This document shows positions 8,636 through 17,708 of a stretch of DNA of 64,000 nt, piece by piece. The notes under the pieces were generated by a model. It was not told the DNA's origin. It saw only the letters and a program-made list of their open reading frames with translations, and searched no databases. Positions within the stretch are counted from its first letter, which is position 1. The number at the start of each line of letters is the position of its first letter. The position numbers and the translations under genes were made by a program. This DNA is from Flavobacteriales bacterium UBA3477. Its GTDB lineage: Bacteria > Bacteroidota > Bacteroidia > Flavobacteriales > Schleiferiaceae. Location of the stretch: NCBI GenBank assembly GCA_002378005.1, contig DFQY01000029.1:55909-119908 (forward strand), read 5' to 3'.

Positions 8636-9523
8636 ATGGTCGATAATCCAACCAACACAACTGAAAAATCAACCAAAGAGCGCCTGCAAAAGCCGAAATG
8701 GTTGCGTGTAAAACTGCCTACCGGTGAGAATTACAAGCAGGTCCGCGGTCTTGTGGATAAGTACAAGCTGCATACCATTTGTGAAAGTGGCCATTGTCCG
8801 AACATGGGGGAATGTTGGGGTGCAGGGACGGCAACCTTCATGATCCTTGGGAACATTTGTACTCGTTCATGTGGCTTTTGTAATGTAGCTACAGGACGTC
8901 CCTTGAATGTGGATTGGGAGGAGCCGGAGAAAGTAGCGCGTAGTGTGAAGTTGATGAAAATCAAGCACGCCGTGTTGACTTCGGTGGATAGAGATGATTT
9001 GGCAGACGGCGGTTCGATCATTTGGGCCGAGACGGTGCGAGCCATTCGTCGCATTAGCCCAGAAACCACGATGGAGACGCTGATTCCAGATTTTAAAGGG
9101 GAGTTGCACAATGTGGATCGCATTATTGAGGCGAACCCTGAGATTGTGAGTCACAACATGGAGACCGTTCGTCGGTTGACCAGAAAGGTAAGAATACAGG
9201 CCCAATTTGACCGTTCACTCATGGTATTGAAATACTTGAAGGAGCAAGGCATTCGCCGCACGAAAAGCGGCATAATGCTAGGATTGGGCGAAACTAAGGA
9301 AGAAGTTATTGAAGCCATGCGCGAATTGCGTGAGGCTGATGTTGATATTATTACATTAGGCCAGTACCTACAGCCCACAAAACGCCATTTGCCTGTGGTT
9401 GAGTTCATTACCCCAGAGGTGTTTAAGGAGCTGGAAGAAATTGGTCTAGAAATGGGCTTCAAATTTGTAGAAAGTGGCCCTTTAGTGCGCAGTTCATATC
9501 ACGCCGAAAAGCACATCGCTTAG
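8636..9523 (+). CDS. lipA: Lipoyl synthase LipA
   Basis: Radical-SAM enzyme that inserts two sulfurs into protein-bound octanoyl groups to make lipoate. Both iron-sulfur sites are visible: the auxiliary cluster motif CESGHCPNMGECW near residue 43 and the radical-SAM motif CTRSCGFC near residue 74. The C-terminal RSSYHA, which holds the conserved Ser ligand, is also present. Length 295 residues is standard. The product would serve lipoyl-dependent complexes such as the 2-oxoacid dehydrogenase whose E1 is at 62222. An ATG also exists five bases upstream out of frame; the one at 8636 fits the family. Confidence 0.97.
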   Translation: MVDNPTNTTEKSTKERLQKPKWLRVKLPTGENYKQVRGLVDKYKLHTICESGHCPNMGECWGAGTATFMILGNICTRSCGFCNVATGRPLNVDWEEPEKVARSVKLMKIKHAVLTSVDRDDLADGGSIIWAETVRAIRRISPETTMETLIPDFKGELHNVDRIIEANPEIVSHNMETVRRLTRKVRIQAQFDRSLMVLKYLKEQGIRRTKSGIMLGLGETKEEVIEAMRELREADVDIITLGQYLQPTKRHLPVVEFITPEVFKELEEIGLEMGFKFVESGPLVRSSYHAEKHIA

Positions 9524-9549
9524 GCCTTGCGAGGATGAATGTTGCGCCC

Positions 9550-9557
9550 TATTTTTA
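9550..9557 (+). promoter_or_regulatory. Probable promoter (-7 box TATTTTTA) of the propeller-protein gene
   Basis: TATTTTTA matches the Bacteroidota -7 consensus TAnnTTTG at seven of eight positions. A TTG at 9527-9529 is spaced 20 bases upstream, as expected for the -33 element. The distance to the ATG at 9590 is 32 bases. Confidence 0.5.
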
Positions 9558-9589
9558 ATGCTTTAAGTAAACAGAGTTAATCACACCTT

Positions 9590-12500
9590 ATGAAACAAGG
9601 ATTACGATTCGCCCTCGCGGGCACAGTTTTAGCCGCCGCCGTAATTACCGCGCTTCCAAAAAAAGCGCAGTACACTCCACGTCAAGTGGAAGAGCAGAGT
9701 GCTGCTGGAGCTGCTGCATATTTGCACAGCCTGCGTGCCAACCAGATCACTGGTGAAGTAACTCAAGAAGATATCCAAAGCGCGATCGAGAGCTTGGCAA
9801 ACATGCCAGAGAGTTCCATCGGTCTGAACTGGGCAGAGCGTGGTCCAAACAACCGTGGGGGTAGAACCCGTGGTTTAGCGATCAACCCTGCCAATCCCTC
9901 AGAAATGTATGTAGGGTCAGTGAGTGGTGGTTTGTATTTCTCCAACAACGGTGGTTTGAGCTGGTTGGAGGTCAATCCAGATCAAGAGAACTTATCAGTG
10001 ATGACTATCGCTTACAGCAAGAACGGTGATGTGTACTATGGAACAGGTGAAGGCCTATACAACACTTGGACAACTGGATTCGGAGCTTCTACCTCTTCTG
10101 GTTTCCCAGGAGCGGGTATTTTCAAGAAAGGGGCCAGTGACAACGCGTTCACTCAGCTTTCCGGAACTTCTACCCTGAGCAGTATTGGTGCCATCGTTTG
10201 TGATCCAAACAATAATGACAAAATATATGCGGCCACTTCTTCAGGTATTCGCATGAGTACAAACGGAGGATCAGCTTGGACCAATCCATTACAAGGTCAG
10301 ATCGGTTCAAACGGAACCTGTTGGGATATCCATATGGACGCTGGCGGTAATGTTTGGGGAACCTTAGGGGGCCGTGTAATGAAGAGCACCGACGCTGGAT
10401 CAACATGGACTGAAATTTCGAAGTCTAGCGCAGGTTCTACAGGATTGCCACGCAGTGGAGGTCGTATCATGTTTGCTTCTGCCTCTGACGATGCGGATTA
10501 CGTATACGTGGTTCAAATCACCTCAGGAAATGCATTGGCTGGTGTATACCGTACCACTAACGGTGGTGATACTTGGACTAAAATTGGTCAGAAATCAACC
10601 TACTTCGATCCATTCTGTAGCTCTCAATGTCAAGGAGAGTACGATTTGGCAGTAGGGGTTGACCCAAGCAATAAAAATCGTGTGATTGTCGGTGGTATTT
10701 CCGTTTGGGAATGGGAGCAAGGACAAGGTTGGAACCAAGTGAATGGTTTCGGTCCCTACAACATCCACGCGGACAACCACGACGTCGTATGGCATCCAAC
10801 GGATAGCTCAAAAGTCTACATGGTCAATGACGGCGGTATTTACTTCTCAAACAACGGAGGTAATACTTGGCAGACATTGAACAAGAATTACGCAACCACT
10901 CAGTTCTATAACATCGGTATTTCTTCTGATCGTTATGTAGTGGGTGGTACCCAGGATAATGGTAGTTGGGTCATGGATGGTTCAGGAAATACCCCGAACG
11001 AGGGTCGTGCACTAGGCGCTGTTGACGGTTTCTCAGGTGATGGTGGTTTTTCTGCTGTTTCTTGGTTAGTACCGAAAATCTACTTTACCGAATACCAGCA
11101 AGGCCGCATCGGTCGAAGTGAGAACAAAGGTCAATCGTTCTCTTCTTTCTGGGACAGCCGTTCTTCGCAAGGCATTGGTTCTTGGATGACGCCGTTCTAC
11201 TTGTACGAGAATAGCGCGGATGCATTGAGTCAAGATTCAGTAGAATTCAAGGTAGAACAGGCCATTCGTTCCCTTGGTTTCGCCAACGCGGGTCAGGATA
11301 CGTTTACTTCGAAGATTGTTCCTATGCAAGCCTCGGCCAACATGATTGCTTCGACCTTCAAGGTACAAAGCGGAAATAGGTTGGTGGTATCAGATGCTAG
11401 TGGAAACTTGAGCGGAGACGGATCAGGGAACTTCAATACCTCTACCGGTGAATTCACCGTAGTCTTCAACTCTACCCCTGCTGCGGAGATCGTAGCGAAG
11501 GTCGACCTTGGCTATGATTCAGGCACAGAGATTATTGTAGGTTCTAATACCAACGGATTGCCATTTAAATACACCTTGCCAAATGCTATGGGTATGGGCG
11601 ATAGTATTACCATTCAAGATCCAGTGAGCAGCATGTTCGTGGTAGGCTTCAGTGGTTCAATCTGGATGACCCGTGGTGCACTAGATTTCATGGATACGCC
11701 AGAATGGTGGAAGCTTGCGAGCATCACAGGTACTGTTCAATCACTAGAGGTAAGTGCTGATGGCGATTACATCTGGGCGGGTACAAGCTCGGGTAGATTG
11801 TACAGAATCTCAGGATTGCAAGGCGCTCGCTCTTATACTACCGCAGACCTTGATAGCGGTGCTACAGCAGTTTCTGTGGACCTTGTCGATAACTACATGG
11901 GCCGAAACATTACGAGTATTGCTGTCGATCCAAACGACAACGACCGTGTGTTGGTGACCTTGGGTAACTACAACAACTCGAACTACGTTTACTATAGCTC
12001 TAACGCTACGGATGCTTCACCAACTTTTGTCGTGAAAGACGGCAACTTGGGTAACTTCCCAGTATATGCTGCGACATTCGATAAGGGCAACTCTAACTAT
12101 GCCATCATCGGTACTGAGTTTGGTATTTTCTCTACACAGAATATCAATACTACCCAACCACAGTGGGGTGCGGACAACAGCGGCTTGGCTCGTGTACCTG
12201 TGTTCACATTGAAGCAATACAGAACGAACAAGAGTTCTACGAACGACATGGATGTATTAGAGGGAGATATTTTCGCCGGTACGTTCGGTCGTGGTACTTT
12301 CCAGACCACTACACTTCAAACGACTCGTCCATTGGGTATTTCAGAGCGCGATATGGAAGGTCCTGCTGACCAATTGTTGAAGTTGTTCCCTAACCCAGCT
12401 GATGATAAGACCACGATGAAAATCGAATTGGCCGCTGGAGATCACACGATCCAAGTACTTGATCTCAACGGCCGTGTGGTAACTTCAATGCCATACACAG

Positions 12501-12619
12501 CCGTTTCAAATGGCGTGCAGCGTATCGAAGTAAATGTGAGCGCTTTGGGCAATGGATTGTACATAGTAGGTGTACCATCTGTACCAGCGAGCTTCACGCG
12601 ATTGATGATCGTTCACTAA
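9590..12619 (+). CDS. Secreted Asp-box (BNR/VPS10-like) beta-propeller protein with T9SS sorting domain
   Basis: A 1009-residue exported protein. The N-terminus is a signal peptide (RFALAGTVLAAAVITAL). The body carries repeated Asp-box motifs of the form S/T-x-N/D-G-G-x-x-W near residues 120, 225, 267, 325 and 420 (for example SNNGGLSW, TNGGDTW, SNNGGNTW). These mark sialidase- or sortilin-type propellers. Residues ~520-720 have a different beta-rich composition, and Asp-box-like propeller sequence resumes toward residue 850. The last ~75 residues (LFPNPADDKTTMKI to the end) are a type A T9SS sorting domain, so it is likely attached to the cell surface or released. No catalytic residues of a known glycosidase are evident; binding or matrix turnover is possible. 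It stands alone between its own promoter and a strong terminator. Confidence 0.82.
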   Translation: MKQGLRFALAGTVLAAAVITALPKKAQYTPRQVEEQSAAGAAAYLHSLRANQITGEVTQEDIQSAIESLANMPESSIGLNWAERGPNNRGGRTRGLAINPANPSEMYVGSVSGGLYFSNNGGLSWLEVNPDQENLSVMTIAYSKNGDVYYGTGEGLYNTWTTGFGASTSSGFPGAGIFKKGASDNAFTQLSGTSTLSSIGAIVCDPNNNDKIYAATSSGIRMSTNGGSAWTNPLQGQIGSNGTCWDIHMDAGGNVWGTLGGRVMKSTDAGSTWTEISKSSAGSTGLPRSGGRIMFASASDDADYVYVVQITSGNALAGVYRTTNGGDTWTKIGQKSTYFDPFCSSQCQGEYDLAVGVDPSNKNRVIVGGISVWEWEQGQGWNQVNGFGPYNIHADNHDVVWHPTDSSKVYMVNDGGIYFSNNGGNTWQTLNKNYATTQFYNIGISSDRYVVGGTQDNGSWVMDGSGNTPNEGRALGAVDGFSGDGGFSAVSWLVPKIYFTEYQQGRIGRSENKGQSFSSFWDSRSSQGIGSWMTPFYLYENSADALSQDSVEFKVEQAIRSLGFANAGQDTFTSKIVPMQASANMIASTFKVQSGNRLVVSDASGNLSGDGSGNFNTSTGEFTVVFNSTPAAEIVAKVDLGYDSGTEIIVGSNTNGLPFKYTLPNAMGMGDSITIQDPVSSMFVVGFSGSIWMTRGALDFMDTPEWWKLASITGTVQSLEVSADGDYIWAGTSSGRLYRISGLQGARSYTTADLDSGATAVSVDLVDNYMGRNITSIAVDPNDNDRVLVTLGNYNNSNYVYYSSNATDASPTFVVKDGNLGNFPVYAATFDKGNSNYAIIGTEFGIFSTQNINTTQPQWGADNSGLARVPVFTLKQYRTNKSSTNDMDVLEGDIFAGTFGRGTFQTTTLQTTRPLGISERDMEGPADQLLKLFPNPADDKTTMKIELAAGDHTIQVLDLNGRVVTSMPYTAVSNGVQRIEVNVSALGNGLYIVGVPSVPASFTRLMIVH

Positions 12620-12641
12620 TAGAACTAGAATTGAATACTTA

Positions 12642-12670
12642 AGGCCCCGCCCACGGCGGGGCCTTTTTTT
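12642..12670 (+). terminator. Rho-independent terminator
   Basis: Perfect 10-bp stem AGGCCCCGCC / GGCGGGGCCT with a three-base loop, followed by seven T. It ends transcription of the propeller-protein gene 22 bases after its stop. Confidence 0.92.
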
Positions 12671-12675
12671 GTGCA

Positions 12676-12683
12676 TATTTTTG
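12676..12683 (+). promoter_or_regulatory. -7 box TATTTTTG, near-leaderless promoter of the DinB-like gene
   Basis: Exact TAnnTTTG match, followed by only CAGC before the ATG at 12688. Transcription should begin at or within a few bases of the start codon. It lies directly behind the T-run of the preceding terminator. Confidence 0.65.
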
Positions 12684-12687
12684 CAGC

Positions 12688-13218
12688 ATGGATTTAGATT
12701 TTTTGAAATACCCGATCGGGAAACCTAGTATTGAAGAGCATCCAGAAGATGCTCGTATTGAAGGCTGTATAGCTGTGATTGGGCGTATGCCAAAGCAGTT
12801 GATGGAGTTCGCTAAATCCTTGACGGAAGAGCAGTGGGACACGCCGTATAGAGAAGGCGGTTGGACCGTTCGTCAGGTTGTACACCATCTAGCGGATTCC
12901 CATATGAATGGGTTCAACAGACAACGCTTGGCCGTCACTTCAGCAGAACCTCCAAAGGTGACCGGCTATCCTCAAAACCTATATGCAGTATTGCCAGATT
13001 ATTCCGCAGATCCTTTCTTAAGCGTTATCCTTTTGGCGAGTCTACATGAGAAATGGGTAAGCTTCCTCAATGGAATTACAGATCTCGGGTGGGAGAAGTC
13101 CTATTACCATATGGAGGATGAGAAATTATATTCTATGAAGGAAAGTGTCCAATTATATGCTTGGCACTGCCAACACCACTTGGCGCATATTCGTTTGGTG
13201 TTGGAGAAAAAGGATTAA
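12688..13218 (+). CDS. DinB/YfiT-type protein, probable bacillithiol S-transferase (BstA-like)
   Basis: Four-helix-bundle DinB-superfamily protein of the YfiT/BstA branch, 176 residues. Family features include YREGGWTVRQVVHHLADSH, with the first metal His residues, and the C-terminal WHCQHHLAHI, with the other two. Relatives in Firmicutes are metal-dependent transferases that conjugate bacillithiol to electrophiles. Assigning bacillithiol as the thiol here is inference, helped by ytxJ at 8216. It has its own near-leaderless promoter and ends by sharing its stop codon region with the convergent TlpA-like gene (TTAA, 13215-13218). Confidence 0.82.
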   Translation: MDLDFLKYPIGKPSIEEHPEDARIEGCIAVIGRMPKQLMEFAKSLTEEQWDTPYREGGWTVRQVVHHLADSHMNGFNRQRLAVTSAEPPKVTGYPQNLYAVLPDYSADPFLSVILLASLHEKWVSFLNGITDLGWEKSYYHMEDEKLYSMKESVQLYAWHCQHHLAHIRLVLEKKD

Positions 13219-14336
13219 TTCAAGTCTGCGACTGAAATCACTCGCTGCGTAATGACCCCGTCCTGCACCTTGAAATACACAGGTAGGTTTTGAATTCCGA
13301 GCCCTGTGATGATACGGCTTTCTGCACCTCTCAGGTCACTGAGGTGGGTGCCCTTTAATTTGTCACTTTGAATGGCATTGTACCAATCTGCCAATGGACT
13401 GCGTTGCTCCGGCAAGCCATCGATGGATAAACACAACCAATTTTCCATGGAACTCGTACGGCTCATTCTAGCCAATTCATTTCGACACGAAGGACACCAA
13501 GATGCCCAGATGGCTACTACATGATCGTTCAAGCTGTTCTCCTGAACAACCACTTCCTTGCCTTCGGGAGTTTCGAGCCTTAGTTCTGGAAAGGGGTGGC
13601 CCGGCTGGAATTTCTGGGCGGCGTCTTGCACCTTAAGAGTGAATTGATACCGCTCTTCAAATTCATACATCCAACGGTCAAAGGCCTTCACATCCGGTGA
13701 ATAGGGATGATTTTCGAGCAAGATTCCCTGCATGCTGCGCAACACATCTCTATCGTACATGTACTCCAACACAGGGCTTTGCCCGATGCGGTGGTAAATG
13801 GTCAATAGATTCGAAATTTTATTAGGGGCCAATTCCAATGAATCCAAGATGCGCTGACGGTAGGTATCGGCGTATTGGAAAAAGATGGTATCGAGAATGT
13901 TCAATCCCTTGAAGGTACTGCTGTCGGAATAGGTCAGTTTTATGCGGTCCAAACTATCGGTCAGAGCGATGAGCTCGAGTTGCATTCTGCGCTGTTCTCC
14001 CAACCAATTATTTTCTGCATCCCCAGATATAAAACCGGCCACATCGACCTGCAGGTTTTTGGTATCTGGTCCTATGACCGCGTGAATGACGGGTAATTCA
14101 CCCTCGATGGGTACAAAACTCAAGGTTCTGATGGTATCAAAGGAAATGGTAAACTCGTCGAAGCCCAAGATCTCAAGCGTATCAATGGACATCATTTCGC
14201 CATTACCATCGCGCATTTGAACGGCATACTGTCCTTGAACATCAAATCCGAAGGTAATTTTAGTACCATCGCTTTGTGAGCCTCCACAGCTCGCAAGCAA
14301 TGAAACCGCTGATATCCAAAGGAAGAGCTTACGCAT
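13215..14336 (-). CDS. TlpA-like thioredoxin-domain lipoprotein
   Basis: Membrane-anchored thiol-disulfide protein of 373 residues. I chose the ATG at 14334-14336 because it gives a lipoprotein signal (MRKLFLWISAVSLLASC, lipobox LASC). The frame is open 15 codons further up, inside gatB. The N-terminal half is a beta-rich DUF4369-like region followed by helices. The C-terminal domain is thioredoxin-like with the redox motif WASWCPSC. Proteins of this architecture in Bacteroidota probably act in the periplasm on disulfides or cytochrome maturation; the partner is unknown. It overlaps the gatB end by eight bases (ATGCGTAA), so coupling to gatB is likely. Confidence 0.8.
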   Translation of the reverse strand: MRKLFLWISAVSLLASCGGSQSDGTKITFGFDVQGQYAVQMRDGNGEMMSIDTLEILGFDEFTISFDTIRTLSFVPIEGELPVIHAVIGPDTKNLQVDVAGFISGDAENNWLGEQRRMQLELIALTDSLDRIKLTYSDSSTFKGLNILDTIFFQYADTYRQRILDSLELAPNKISNLLTIYHRIGQSPVLEYMYDRDVLRSMQGILLENHPYSPDVKAFDRWMYEFEERYQFTLKVQDAAQKFQPGHPFPELRLETPEGKEVVVQENSLNDHVVAIWASWCPSCRNELARMSRTSSMENWLCLSIDGLPEQRSPLADWYNAIQSDKLKGTHLSDLRGAESRIITGLGIQNLPVYFKVQDGVITQRVISVADLN

Positions 14337-15783
14337 CCAATTTCTCGCGCAAGAGGGCGCTTGCTTTTTTAGGATCTGCACTTCCTCGGCTGTACTTCAT
14401 CACCTCACCCATGAAGAGTCCGATGAGTCCTTTTTTACCCGAGCGGTATTCTTCGATTTTTTCAGGGTAGGCTGCTAAAGCTTGATCTACCCACGCTTGC
14501 AACTGGTCGCTATCGCCTTGTTGAATCCAGCCATTTTGCTCACAAAGTGCCGCAGCATCAGCCGTTGGGTCTTCCAACAATACAGGGAACAATTTCTGTG
14601 TAGCTGTCGAGATAGAGATCTTTTCGTCGTCCACTAACGTTTGAATGCTCGCGAGCGCCGCAGGTGCCACTGGGAATTCTTCAATCTCAACGCTTTGCTC
14701 ATTCAACCATGATTTCACTGGGCCGATAAGCAGGTTGGTTGCTCCCTTGTAATTGGCCGTATGCTTAATCACCTCTTCAAAGTAAAGGGCAAAGGCCTTG
14801 CTATCCGTTAAGACATAGGCATCATATTCACTTAAGCCCAATTCTTTTGTGTACTTCACAAACAGCTCGTAGGGCAGAGGCGGCATGTTCTCGCGCACGC
14901 TGTCCACATAGCTTTGTGGCACCATCACAGGTACTAAATCTGGTTCTGGGAAGTAGCGGTAGTCGTGCGCATCTTCTTTTGAACGTAGTCCAATGGTGAT
15001 GTTTTTTGCAGCATCGTACGTACGGGTTTCTTGATGAATTTCTTCGCCTGATTCAATCAAGTCAATCTGACGAATAATCTCAAAGTCAATGGCTTTCTGC
15101 ACGTTCCGGAACGAGTTCATGTTTTTGACCTCGACCTTCGTTCCAAATTTGGTCGCACCTTTCTTGCGAACGGAGATGTTCAAATCCGCACGAAGCGATC
15201 CTTCCTCCATATTACCGTCAGAAATTTCTAGATAACGGACCAATTTTCTGATCTCACTCAGGTAGCTGTAAGCCTCTTCACCGTTCTTAATTTCCGGTTC
15301 CGATACAATCTCAAGTAGTGGGATACCAGCACGGTTCAAATCTACCAGCGTATTGAACGGGTCGATGTCGTGTACACTCTTACCCGAATCCTCTTCCATG
15401 TGGATGCGAGTCAGGTTGATTTTCTTGTCCTTACCCTCGGCATCTTTGATGCGCACAAAGCCCTCTGTACAGATAGGTGTGGTGTCTTGGGTAACCTGAT
15501 ACCCCTTTGGCAAATCCGCATAGAAGTAGTTCTTGCGCGCAAATTCATTGCGCTCACGAATGGTACAATCGCAGGCAATACCGAGCTTCACGGCGTAATT
15601 CATCACCGCTTTATTGAACACAGGAAGGGTACCTGGATGGCCCAAGCTAATGGGGCTCACTTGAGTATTAGGAGAAGCACCATAGGTTGTAGCATCGCCA
15701 CAGTATGCCTTGCTCTGTGTGCTAAGTTGCACGTGAACTTCAATACCAATAACCGGTTCGTATGTATCGTAAATACTAAACAT
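14329..15783 (-). CDS. gatB: Asp-tRNA(Asn)/Glu-tRNA(Gln) amidotransferase subunit B
   Basis: Subunit B of the GatCAB complex, which converts misacylated Glu-tRNA(Gln) and Asp-tRNA(Asn) to the correct amides. Characteristic sequence: VIGIEVHVQLSTQSKAYC at the start, YFYADLPKGYQ, EEDSGKS and the DYRYFPEPDL signature. The C-terminal tRNA-binding YqeY-like tail ends with GLFMGEVMK and SADPKKA. Length 484 residues is normal. It is 33 bases downstream of lpxK in the same direction. GatA and GatC are not in this window. Confidence 0.97.
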   Translation of the reverse strand: MFSIYDTYEPVIGIEVHVQLSTQSKAYCGDATTYGASPNTQVSPISLGHPGTLPVFNKAVMNYAVKLGIACDCTIRERNEFARKNYFYADLPKGYQVTQDTTPICTEGFVRIKDAEGKDKKINLTRIHMEEDSGKSVHDIDPFNTLVDLNRAGIPLLEIVSEPEIKNGEEAYSYLSEIRKLVRYLEISDGNMEEGSLRADLNISVRKKGATKFGTKVEVKNMNSFRNVQKAIDFEIIRQIDLIESGEEIHQETRTYDAAKNITIGLRSKEDAHDYRYFPEPDLVPVMVPQSYVDSVRENMPPLPYELFVKYTKELGLSEYDAYVLTDSKAFALYFEEVIKHTANYKGATNLLIGPVKSWLNEQSVEIEEFPVAPAALASIQTLVDDEKISISTATQKLFPVLLEDPTADAAALCEQNGWIQQGDSDQLQAWVDQALAAYPEKIEEYRSGKKGLIGLFMGEVMKYSRGSADPKKASALLREKLDA

Positions 15784-15816
15784 CCAAGGGGAATTTAGAG
15801 CGCTAATTTACGCTTT

Positions 15817-16803
15817 TTAAGCCTGTTTTTGGGACCGATTTGTATACACTTCCTCAATCTTCGCAACCATGGCATCGATGAGCGGCTGAACATCGCCAAC
15901 TGGCTGAATCTCAACATCCCAAACGCTCAATTTGATAGGGCTGTTTCCTGCTGTAATCAATGGTGCCAATTTCACAGCATCTTTGGCGGTGCAATGCACG
16001 CGATAGTCGTATTTCTTTGCAGCATGTTCAATGCGGGCGAGATCTGCTGCGTTGTAGCGGTGGTGGTCTCGAAACTTCATTTCGTCTCCAATGAATTCGC
16101 CGGCTTTTTGAATTTGGTACAGGCAATCGTCCGGATTCGCCACACCACAAACAACTAAGCCTTGCTGCTTGCTTCCTGATACAAGAGAAGTAATTCGTTC
16201 AAAAGTATATTCCGGGATACCTTTCCAAGATTTCACCTGTTGGTATCCAGCTTCATTAATCTGTGAGAGAATTCCGTCAATGTTGGTATGCGGTATTTGG
16301 CGAAGGCGACCTATGGGTAACATTTGGTCTTCCTCAAATCGAGCGTTTTTTTGACAAACAATGCTGAAATCCTTGAGTAATTGGTAGTGTTGTAATCCGT
16401 CGTCCATCACCAAAACTTTATTCTCGCCGGGAATGGTCGAGGCAAGTTCAGCACTCTCACGACGGTTTTTGCCCACGATAGTAGGAAAGTGCTGCGCATG
16501 TAAAATAGTCTCGTCGCCATACGTGTAAGCATCGGGCGTATCAACGATGATACTCTTGGAAACAGCACCTTTATATCCTCGTATCAGGATGATAGGAGTA
16601 AAACCTAAGGCCTTTAACTTCTTTGCAACCCATAATGTGGCCGGTGTCTTCCCCGTTCCGCCGGCCTGAAAATTCCCTACACAAATGGTAGGATAGGGAG
16701 CGTGCTTGGCTCGCTTGGAGCGGATTGCTTCGTCGATTCTTTGCCCTAGAAGATAGATTGAGCCTGTGACGAGTTCGGAAGGAGAGAAGAAGTTGATGTA
16801 CAT
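15817..16803 (-). CDS. lpxK: Tetraacyldisaccharide 4'-kinase (lipid A 4'-kinase)
   Basis: Phosphorylates the 4' position of the lipid A disaccharide at the inner membrane. The P-loop QAGGTGKTPATLWVAK is clear. The conserved LIRGYKG, the catalytic-region DETILHAQHFPT and the DDGLQHYQL motif follow. Length 328 residues is typical. The start ATG lies two bases after the miaA stop, indicating cotranscription. It shows that the organism makes LPS-type lipid A. Confidence 0.93.
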   Translation of the reverse strand: MYINFFSPSELVTGSIYLLGQRIDEAIRSKRAKHAPYPTICVGNFQAGGTGKTPATLWVAKKLKALGFTPIILIRGYKGAVSKSIIVDTPDAYTYGDETILHAQHFPTIVGKNRRESAELASTIPGENKVLVMDDGLQHYQLLKDFSIVCQKNARFEEDQMLPIGRLRQIPHTNIDGILSQINEAGYQQVKSWKGIPEYTFERITSLVSGSKQQGLVVCGVANPDDCLYQIQKAGEFIGDEMKFRDHHRYNAADLARIEHAAKKYDYRVHCTAKDAVKLAPLITAGNSPIKLSVWDVEIQPVGDVQPLIDAMVAKIEEVYTNRSQKQA

Positions 16804-16805
16804 AA

Positions 16806-17708
16806 CTACAAAAGCCCCTCTTTACGCAAAGATTCCTCTTGGCTGTTGATGTCGTTTGGATCTAGCCAAATCGCGCCTTCAAAACGTTTGAAATAAGTCA
16901 ATTGTCTTTTGGCGTAGCGACGACTGAACTGCTGAATGAGTTCAACGGTACGATCACGATTATAGATGCCTTCAAAGTACGGCCACCATTCCCGGTACCC
17001 CACGGTTTGTAGTGCGACGAGTTCTTGATGCGGTTCCAATTTTCGTGCTTCCTCCTCTAGGCCGGCGGAAGTCATAAAGTGCACCCTGGAGTTGATGCGT
17101 TCGTATAGCTTTTCACGGTCCATATTCAGTACCCAATTCACTATTTCAAACGGACGATCTTTCGGCGTATTGTTTAACTGTTCGGAATACTTTTTACCGG
17201 TGATGGCTATGACTTCAAGTGCGCGAATGACGCGGCGGGGATTGCGAACATCTACTTTGGCGGCATGCTCGGGGTCGAGGCGTTCTAACTCAGCTTTCAG
17301 CGCAGGCAAGCCTTCAGACTCCGCACGTTCTTCTAGTTCGGCCTTTATGGCAGCATCAGTAGGCAAGGGGTCTAGGCCATGTAAAAGGGCATCTATGTAC
17401 AGGCCTGAGCCACCTACGGCTACGACCACATCGTGGGTATGAAAAAGTTGCTCCAAAGTCTTTAGAGCTAAGGTCTCATATTCACCCGCAGTGATGGGTT
17501 CATGAACACTGCGGTCAGCGATGAAGTAGTGCGGAACTCGGTCTAATTCCACTTGCGAAGGCGGCGCAGACCCGATAGCGAGTTCTTTATAGCATTGGCG
17601 GGAGTCTGTGGAGAGAATTGGGCAGCCCAATTTCTCCGCCCAATACAAGGCTACACCGGTCTTGCCCACAGCAGTGGGTCCACAAATATTCAGTAAGTAT
17701 TTAGGCAT
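16806..17708 (-). CDS. miaA: tRNA dimethylallyltransferase
   Basis: Transfers an isopentenyl group to A37 of tRNAs reading UNN codons. Motifs: P-loop GPTAVGKTGVAL, DSRQCYKELAIGSAPP, VGGSGLYIDALLHGLD and QTVGYREWWPYFEG. I set the start at the ATG 17706-17708 (MPKYLLNICG..., 300 residues), the usual N-terminus. The frame is open 24 codons upstream but that part lies inside the channel gene. Its start overlaps the channel gene's stop by eight bases (ATGCCTAA), and lpxK follows after two bases. Confidence 0.96.
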   Translation of the reverse strand: MPKYLLNICGPTAVGKTGVALYWAEKLGCPILSTDSRQCYKELAIGSAPPSQVELDRVPHYFIADRSVHEPITAGEYETLALKTLEQLFHTHDVVVAVGGSGLYIDALLHGLDPLPTDAAIKAELEERAESEGLPALKAELERLDPEHAAKVDVRNPRRVIRALEVIAITGKKYSEQLNNTPKDRPFEIVNWVLNMDREKLYERINSRVHFMTSAGLEEEARKLEPHQELVALQTVGYREWWPYFEGIYNRDRTVELIQQFSRRYAKRQLTYFKRFEGAIWLDPNDINSQEESLRKEGLL

